Positions 57,234-64,000 of a stretch of DNA of 64,000 bases are shown in pieces. Both the position numbers and the translations under genes were made by a program. The notes under the pieces are model-generated. The model was not told where the DNA came from. It saw nothing but the letters and a program-made list of their open reading frames with translations, and did no database searches. Positions within the stretch are counted from its first letter, which is position 1. Each line of letters opens with the position of its first letter. Source of the stretch: Cheilinus undulatus (taxonomy: Eukaryota > Chordata > Actinopteri > Labriformes > Labridae); assembly GCF_018320785.1 (NCBI RefSeq), contig NC_054876.1, forward strand, positions 8,868,707 through 8,932,706, read 5' to 3'.

Positions 57234-57766
57234 CAGTGCTTAGCAAATTTATTAGACCACCCTAACCCTAACCAAAGTAAGGTTTATGCCACAGTTGCCC
57301 TAAATTAACAGCATTGGTAATTACCAAAATCATTTTTTATCACCAATACACCAATATGTAGAAGCTCTTTAACCAAAATGCTATTTTTAATGCTAAAATA
57401 TAATTATTATTGTTAGCCGTGAATTTTCAAATTTACTGATTTACAAAAAAATTGAAAAAATAGTAAAGCACATTATTATTTCTTGATTAATATGTGAAAT
57501 TATAGTTATTTACTTGAATTCCTGAACAGAAAAAAGTAGTTTTAGTGGTTGAATGTTATGCTTGATTCATTTCTGACTTCTCAGAGAAGCCCAATGAGCC
57601 GACTCAAATTTGGGTGAATTCAGTTTGAAATCCCTCATTCCTGTTCAAAATGGTAAAACGTGGAGAGCTCACTGAAAATGAAAGAGTCTGCATTGAGGTA
57701 CTTCATGATGCTGGATGGTCTTTGAGACAAATATGACAGGTGGTCTAATACATTTGTTGAGCACTG
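57234..57766 (+). mobile_element. Tc1-like deletion derivative (MITE)
   Basis: 533 bp flanked by TA (57232-57233 and 57767-57768). The ends CAGTGCTTAGCAAATTTATT and AATACATTTGTTGAGCACTG are inverted. An ATG at 57650 opens 28 codons (MVKRGELTENERVCIEVLHD, then AGWSLRQI, stop at 57734-57736), the start of a Tc1 HTH. The frame then runs straight into the right inverted repeat, so everything after the first helix is deleted. Confidence 0.85.
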
Positions 57767-57768
57767 TA

Positions 57769-58435
57769 TGTGATTGTCCATTTTGAGGGGATAGGAATTT
57801 AGAAAATACTTACAGAGGTGGAAATTTAATGCTACAGGACACTTCACAATAAAAACTCCATAACAAGACTGCAAGTATCAGTCCCTCCTGTAGCTTTTTA
57901 CAAAAATATTTACATGAAAACCAAACGGCTCACTGCTAGTGTCACTCAAACCTGTCACTGAAGGTCATTTCTGACTTTAAAAAGCCAAGCCTGCTGCAGC
58001 CTCAGGTCTCATTCTGCAGATGCTCCGTGGAATAATGAGCCATAATATTACAGACTGGATCCTGAAACATCTGTGACAAAGACAAAAATTAAATATCAAG
58101 ACTGAAAACTAACAATGAATGCCTATGACCTTTGACCCCTCAGGCAGCACTGCATTAAAAACAGGCATCATTCTGTGATAAAATTACACTTCAGAAAGCC
58201 ATTATCAGTAAACACAGTACATCCCTGCATCTACAAATGTCAGTTAAGGCTCGACCATGCAAAGTCAAAGTCAGAAATAAACAACATCCAAATCCACAAG
58301 TCCAGATTACAATTTTTTTTTTTTGGAATTAATGACCTTCGAGTCCTCCAGACTAAAGATGAAAAACACCATCCAGTTATCCAAGCAAAGTTCCAAAGCT
58401 AGTTTCCTCTAGTTTCTGTGATGGTGTGAGTGTAC
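57769..58435. other. Intergenic stretch, no gene seen
   Basis: No exon or transposon end recognised. Confidence 0.35.
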
Positions 58436-58790
58436 TAACCTTGCAAGGCAGATGGGTTTTCCAGACTCCATCTCTGCCATCAGGCAAGTCCATCTTGAAA
58501 AGCTCCAGTCCGCTGAGTCCAGCATTGCTGAAGGAATGAGCAGGGATTAGCTGTATTTAAAGCTGTTTGCAATGGTTGCCTTCATTGCAGTGATTAGCTC
58601 AGATGTCGCTTCAGCATAGCATTAGTCTTACAAGAACTGGACCATGTTTCTGGATGAAATGAAGAATAAAACAACACTAAAAGCTTTTCGTGATGTCAAA
58701 GATGTTTCGCCCTTCTGCATGTAACATTCTGACAGTAATGTCATGGTAGGATTTGCTACTGTTAAGATTTGAGCCACTTATCTACACAAG
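58436..58790 (+). mobile_element. Partial TAACCT-ended MITE, divergent subfamily
   Basis: The left end TAACCTTGCAAGGCAGATGG is clear. The block TTAGTCTTACAAGAACTGGA (58622-58641) aligns to the coding segment of the other copies (VLQELDHV against VLSELDSI). It shares AGTGATTAGCTCAGATGT with the copy at 42.5 kb. No AGGTTA right end was found, so the right border is a guess. Confidence 0.5.
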
Positions 58791-58799
58791 CTCTCTTAT

Positions 58800-59600
58800 T
58801 GATTCTTCAAGATGCTCACTTGTGATTGGTCTCCATGACATACACTGCTACAGCCTGAGCCCCGTATGTGTATGTGTGTACCTGCAGCGTATGAATAAAC
58901 CCTGCAGCATCCAGAGTTAAATACTGGAGTTGAAGTACGTCGTAGTCCAGTCTGTTTATTTTACCTTTTATGCAACAATGGACACAACACTGCCGACATG
59001 CTTTGACATAGCAAAAACTAGCATATTGCTCTAAATTAGCAATAAAAAAAAAAGCATGGAGCTGAGGACTGGTAACTGTTTCAACTGAACTTGCTCGGAA
59101 AACTTTTAACATACACCTAAGCATTAAGAATTACATTAATAAACAGTTTTTAAAGAACAACAAAATATTTAACGTGGAATGTGCCAGAGCCAGAAACTTA
59201 GTGAGCATCTCACTTTGACACAAACAAAAGACTTAGGGTGCCATTTTAGCCCACATAGAACAGAAAGTTAAGAATTAAGTCTCTACTTGTTCACAAATTC
59301 ACTTAGAAACGTTTTGTAGCTTATTCCTAGTGTTAAACAGCATTTCTGCACATTAATACATGTTTTTAAACCCTACTGACCTGTAAAAACAGGAGAAAAA
59401 GATGAGACAGGCAACGATGCTTCTGTTCAGTTCAGCAGAGTGAGGAAACAACAGTCTATGGGGAGAAGCACAGTGCCACACTGCCTCCTGCTGGTCAAAC
59501 TGAGGTATGCGGGATAAATCACACTGAATCAGTTACAAAGCAAAAACATTATGGACCATAAGTGCTCAAATGACTGTGTTTTTGTTCCCAGGAAAATAAC
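58800..59600. other. Intergenic stretch, no gene seen
   Basis: Unique-looking sequence without recognisable features. Confidence 0.35.
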
Positions 59601-59605
59601 TCTAA

Positions 59606-60517
59606 GGGGGCTTTCACACCTATGTCGTTTGGTCCGGACTGTTGGACTTTTCTGTTTGGTCCAAACCAAAATGATAGGTGTGAAACCTCCCTTGGACCGT
59701 GGTCCGGACCCAACAGCCAGACCTTGGCCCGACCAAAAGAGGTGGTCTCGGTCCGGACCAAACAGAACCACGGTCTGGTTCATGCCCAGTGTGAAAGCAT
59801 TATTTTGAAAGGTTCAGATCTTCGTATCAATGACAGGAAATTACGACATGACTACCAGCAAAGGAAATCCATCACCATAACAAAATGAGCTGCGGAAGAG
59901 CCCAGAACAATCTCACGGACTGAAATTAACCAGCAGCCTGGACAAGGTGGGCTAACGGTAGCTGCTTTATGTTACACGAGGAGTAGAAGTGTCCGTTATT
60001 ATGTTAAATAGGGATTGTCCAAGCACAGAAGAATTCATAAAATTGTAGATAAAGTTATACCTCACTATTGACAGCTCATCTTTTCAAGAGTTTTACGACA
60101 CATACCTTCTCTCCCGAGTCGGTGTTGCAGTGGCTTGCAGGATTGCATACTTTCTTCTCCTTCCCTGTCGACGAGGATAAAATTGTTTACAGGTCTTCAA
60201 GTTGTCGCTTGTGGTGATAGAGAATCAACAATAATATGATGGTAGGAATGACGATTTCATTCATTATTTACAACATTCAAAACTCGCGTTATTCAACGTG
60301 TTGACGTCAGACGCCCGCTGGCCAAATGACTAATCAATGTAAACTACAGAGATGCGCAAACCACATAGTTGATGATGATATCACGTAGGTTCGTCATGTA
60401 AAGTCTGTTAGTCTGGTTGCAATAATGACAGTGTGAAACCCAAACAGACTGAACCAAATGTATACAATGTAACAAAAACACGGACCTTGGTCCGAACTTT
60501 CAGGTGTGAAAACACCC
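59606..60517. mobile_element. PIF/Harbinger-like non-autonomous element
   Basis: 912 bp flanked by TAA (59603-59605 and 60518-60520). Ends GGGGGCTTTCACACCTATG and TTTCAGGTGTGAAAACACCC are inverted repeats. The left part has several GGTCCGGAC palindromic blocks, matched near the right end by GGACCTTGGTCCGAAC. Short open frames on both strands over 59.5-59.9 kb reflect this palindromic sequence, not genes. No transposase. Confidence 0.75.
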
Positions 60518-60571
60518 TAAAACACAAACGACATAAAATGTGATGACATTTGTGTGTGTCACACTGATACC

Positions 60572-61053
60572 TAACCTGACATGCCAGATGGATGTGTTTC
60601 ACACATCCAACTGGGAAAGCTTCAATAGGAAACATTTGAGAAAAGGCAGAGTCTTTGAAAAAAACTCGAAGGGTGATTGGATGAATGTTCTGTCTGTCAC
60701 ATATTTACGGGCCAATCTGAGGAACAAAACACGTGACGTAGCCGCGCAGCTCCTGAGGAGTAACGCAAAACATGGGCACTATAGACATGTAAGTACTCCA
60801 CTTTTGTCATCAAGTTCTGATAAAACTGGCGCTTTAGCAGCATCAACGCTAATCTCTTCCTCCATAACTGCACCAGCTCTTGCTGCTGCTTGTTAACATC
60901 ATGACTCTGATGCGCCTGAAAGTACTGCCCCTCGTAGCTGATTGGTCCTGTCACTTTCTAACCAGGCCCAAATGGTTCAGATGGGAGCTTTGCAAGATGG
61001 ATCCGCCAGTGAGAAAAAAGGAAACGGGCGTATCCATCTGCTTTGCAAGGTTA
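60572..61053 (-). mobile_element. TAACCT-ended MITE, copy D (reverse orientation)
   Basis: 482 bp with a perfect 9-bp target duplication ACTGATACC (60563-60571 and 61054-61062). The + strand starts TAACCTGACATGCCAGATGG and ends GCAGATGGATACGCC (reverse-complemented) to AGGTTA. The coding-like segment lies on the minus strand around 60795-60880, with a small deletion relative to copy B. The CRE-like and CCAAT motifs are kept. It is shorter than the other copies by internal deletions. Confidence 0.85.
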
Positions 61054-61062
61054 ACTGATACC

Positions 61063-62370
61063 AGTATCTGGCCAATAATACTGTGCATCCCTACACTTGA
61101 TGGCACATGATGCATATTCTTCTTGAAGGATAGAACAAATTGAAGGTGGTGGTTTTGGTACTAGCAAGAATTTAAAACCACTTTCAACCCTGAGTATACT
61201 TCTCAGAGAAAATTAGCAATAAAAGTCTGACTCCAAATGAAAGCCTTTCTTAGAGTCCTGGTACCTTCTGCAGTTTAGTTCTTATGGTTTGTAAAATAAA
61301 AGTTTATCTTTGATTCATTACTTGTCTCTCATTCCCACTTGACAACTCTGGTAAAGCGCTGTGTTTTTTCTGCCCATTGATTTGCACGGTTGACCAGCGG
61401 AGACAAATATTAAGGGTTTAACTGGAATGAGGGGTTGGTTCACTCAGCACTTATTCTCTCTGTAGGGCACAGGTGTGTTTTCTTCAAATCTATAGACTGA
61501 AATACGGTAGTATGATCGAACGAGTACCTTAGGCATTAACTTGGACTTTTAGAGACTATATTTTTATGTTTTTTAGTTTAAAAGGAGTCAAATCAAGAAA
61601 AAACATTAAAATGTGATTAATGGCATGACCTTACATTCAGCTCTGAGGTGCACACATCATTAACAACAATACAGTTTTCTTTAAATGAATTTCATCAGAG
61701 TCCATTAATGTGCACACTGCTGTTGGTTTTTAACTCTTTCTGCAAGGCTTTTAAACATGATTTCCAATTACAGACGTTTCACAGGCTGCATGGCCACAAA
61801 CCATCATTTCTAAAAGGTTAGGCTGAAGTTTGGTGGATTAGCCTCTGCTGCTTTGCACTTTTTCTAAATGTCACCCCTTTCAAAAAGAGGAAAAGTAGCA
61901 CTTAATGGTTCCTCGGGGGCGATATGTCAATGTCAAAAAATGTAATTGCGTCCCACGTTCCGGGGCGATTTAAATCAGAGGCTCTTCACTGAGCAGGTTG
62001 CGTGCTTTGAGATTTTCAGGATAATTTTGTCTGATAAAATGATGCTGCCTCTTCATATCTTTCCCTCTCTTCCTCATTCCAGGCTGTTGATCCCTCTCTG
62101 GTAGATGCCAGGAGGAGGGGGTTGGTGTTTCCCTCTAAGCAGAGTCCCACATAAACACTCTGACAGATGCCTCGCTCCAAGCTGCCTCTGTTTCTCCTGC
62201 AGGAATAAGACAATCACTGTACTAAGAAGTAGGAATGAGGTGATGTTGTTAAAGGCTGAGAGCTAAACAGAGAGAGGTGAATAAGACAAGGAGCAGAGTG
62301 GCAGAGAGAGGAAGAGCATCAGGAGGAGGAGGAGGAGAGTAAGAAAGAGAGAAAGAGGGAGGGTTTTAGT
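61063..62370. other. Gene-free stretch
   Basis: No exon or transposon recognised. About 61560-62000 is balanced, repeat-poor sequence that could hold regulatory elements. A purine-rich GAG/AGG tract lies at about 62270-62365. Confidence 0.3.
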
Positions 62371-62379
62371 ACCAAATGA

Positions 62380-62626
62380 GCTTCCCTCTCTTCCTCTGCC
62401 ACATCTCAGTCTGTCTGTGAGCTCAGCCACAGCAGCTCCGTCCCCGACATGCAGCTCCTCCATTCAGTCGGTGCTGCAGTGAGCGTGTGCAGACGGCAGC
62501 GACACCTCTGAGTGTTTTTAGAGCTGTGCTGGTGACATCGCTGGAGCTCAGAGGCAGAGGAACAAGAGGAGGAGGAGAGGACATGCAGGGATGAGGATGC
62601 TGAGTGGATCCAGTCTACTGTGAAGG
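62380..62626 (+). other. Candidate GC-rich non-coding first exon
   Basis: A GC-richer patch with several short ATG-led frames (for example one starting MQLLHSVGAAV at about 62450) follows a purine-rich tract and precedes a possible donor, GTGAAG|GTCTGA, at about 62626. It resembles the 5' leader exon of a vertebrate gene that would continue beyond the window. There is no long open frame, no clear promoter and the donor is weak. Confidence 0.25.
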
Positions 62627-62629
62627 TCT

Positions 62630-63720
62630 GAATGTTTTTATCTCTTTTTCAATGGGCAAACATGAGCGGACTGAACATGCTTTATGACTGCTTATGGGTG
62701 GTTTAATTCTCTGTTTTGCCAGAGTGAATGTTGAATGAAACAAAGGATGAACCACAGATGAGTTTGACAAACAAGCTGAAGTTTCATGTTGATGAAAGTC
62801 ATTTAGAGGAAACTGTGGGGTCTGTGAGAACTGGAGAGTATGAATGTGAAAGATTATTGGGTCTAAGGCACATAAAACTTGGCACAGTAAGATAAGAAAA
62901 CTAATGACTGCTAGTTGACCAGGAAAGGAATTAGTTATGAACTACTGTTTAAGCAGAGAATGACAGAGAAACTATATAAACCCAAGGACTGAATGAAGAA
63001 CTTACTCAGAAACAACAAAGCAACTGCTAGTTTACCGGAACATTTATTAGTAACTAAAAGATGCTTAAACAGGGATCAAATGAGCAACAAAGTGATAGTT
63101 AACAGGGCAAAATGAGGAACTTACTGCTAGTTAACCAAAGCAAAAAAAGACTTAAACGCTGTTCAACCAGGGAATGAATGAATTACTAAAGGCTAGATAA
63201 TGAGGGAGTTGTTGCTTGTTAACCAAGACATTTATTAGTAACTGACTGCAAGTTAACAGGAGAAAAAAAACTACTGACTAAATGCTTGTTTTTCCAGAAT
63301 GAATGAGTAACTGACAGACAGTTTACTCTCTGAGGTCTACGGGTATTTTCTTGAGTTTTATATTATTTTTAATTCATGTTTTTAAGGTACTTGCCGATAA
63401 CAAAACGTCCAACAAGTGTTTTATATCAACATTTTCAGGACAATCAGCTTTATGGAGACTGAGGCCCATGTTTGTCCTAGAGTAATTTAAACCCAAATTC
63501 TGAATTTTGAAATCTGATCTTTGAAAATGTTTGAATCTCTTTTGAAAGCATGACTTCACTCATGTTAATTGTTTTGGCACTTGAAATAGGTTTACCTAAG
63601 TCTTAGCTTCACAAAAGTGGTGGAATATAGGAATAAAATAATAGGTAAGTGTAGGAAACACGTCTAAAATGAAATGTCATATTGTGTTTTTAGCATGAAT
63701 GTTGTCTGTATTATTGTATC
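62630..63720. other. AT-rich stretch, no gene seen
   Basis: From about 62890 to 63310 there is loose repetition of phrases such as CTGCTAGTTAACC and ATTAGTAACTGAC, suggesting a very old tandem repeat. No gene. Confidence 0.35.
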
Positions 63721-63726
63721 TGCAGA

Positions 63727-64000
63727 CAGGGGCGTAGCCAGGGATTTAGAGCCCCTAGAAAGGATATTCCTCAGGGCTCCCCTTAGCCGGCTAGCAAAGC
63801 AACAAATGTTGCATCATTTTTACAAATATATATGCATTTTGATGTATTTTTTAACATAATTTCCCAATTTATGAGCAAATTTTTTTACTATGGCTAAATT
63901 ACATTGACTTGCATTGTTTTGTGGTGCTGGACCACACTATTCAGACATTTTTAAGGGAGGGGCCCCCAGAATTGTACTTTACTCTATTTGATACACACTT
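63727..64000 (+). mobile_element. Left part of a hAT-like element running off the window
   Basis: CAGGGGCGTAGCCAGGGATT is a common terminal sequence of non-autonomous fish elements of hAT type. AGGGGCCCCCAGAATTG near the end belongs to the same kind of element. The right terminus is not within the window. Confidence 0.5.

Noticed and set aside
59529..59888. Overlapping open frames on both strands
   Set aside because: They come from palindromic GGTCCGGAC-rich sequence of a Harbinger-like element; no consistent protein.

Overview
The window is vertebrate genomic DNA, almost certainly from a ray-finned (teleost, probably percomorph) fish. It holds intron-split coding exons with GT/AG borders. 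It is also full of repeats typical of fish genomes: Tc1-like, hAT-like and PIF/Harbinger-like transposons, a 5'-truncated L1-type retrotransposon and other LINE remnants. No rRNA, tRNA, CRISPR array or bacterial-type operon was seen. The species call is inference from repeat content.

Only one host protein-coding gene can be supported: a six-exon arrestin-domain-containing (ARRDC3-like) gene on the + strand, with coding exons from 2419 to 9462. It encodes a 358-residue alpha-arrestin with one PPxY motif near its C-terminus. Its second intron carries a decayed Tc1 transposon that was itself invaded twice. Its fourth intron carries more Tc1 debris. The rest of the window (about 9.5 to 64 kb) is intergenic or intronic sequence with no recognisable host exon, apart from a weak candidate for a non-coding GC-rich first exon near 62.4 kb.

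Layout: 0.1-0.3 kb LINE tail; 0.5-1.5 kb degenerate hAT-like element; 2.4-9.5 kb ARRDC gene; 10.4-10.9 kb short MITE; 13.1-14.2 kb hAT-like element; 16.0-16.7 kb Tc1 fragment; 17.9-18.7 kb hAT-like element; 19.3-20.5 kb Tc1/mariner derivative; 22.9-25.2 kb two hAT-like elements; 28.4-29.6 kb Harbinger-like arms; 32.5-35.6 kb L1; 35.6-37.0 and 38.9-40.1 kb Tc1 copies; 40.2-41.2 kb composite hAT; 42.5-44.2 kb two MITE copies; 44.5-45.2 kb inverted-repeat element with telomere-like motifs; 48.5-50.2 kb LINE debris; 53.1-54.7 kb best-preserved Tc1; 56.2-57.0 kb hAT; 57.2-57.8 kb Tc1 deletion derivative; 59.6-60.5 kb Harbinger-like; 60.6-61.1 kb MITE; 63.7 kb to the end, start of another hAT-like element.

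The most unusual item is a short repeat family with six copies here. Four are bounded (4649-5204, 10367-10914, 43683-44241, 60572-61053), one is divergent (42522-43190) and one is partial (about 58436-58790). Its ends read TAACCT...AGGTTA and it makes 9-bp target duplications. It carries CCAAT and CRE-like motifs upstream of a short coding segment resembling the N-terminal Q-motif region of RecQ-type helicases. It looks like a deletion derivative of a larger transposon that I could not assign to a superfamily. A second unusual point is that one AT-rich tandem-repeat core occurs inside hAT-like elements with three different kinds of ends.
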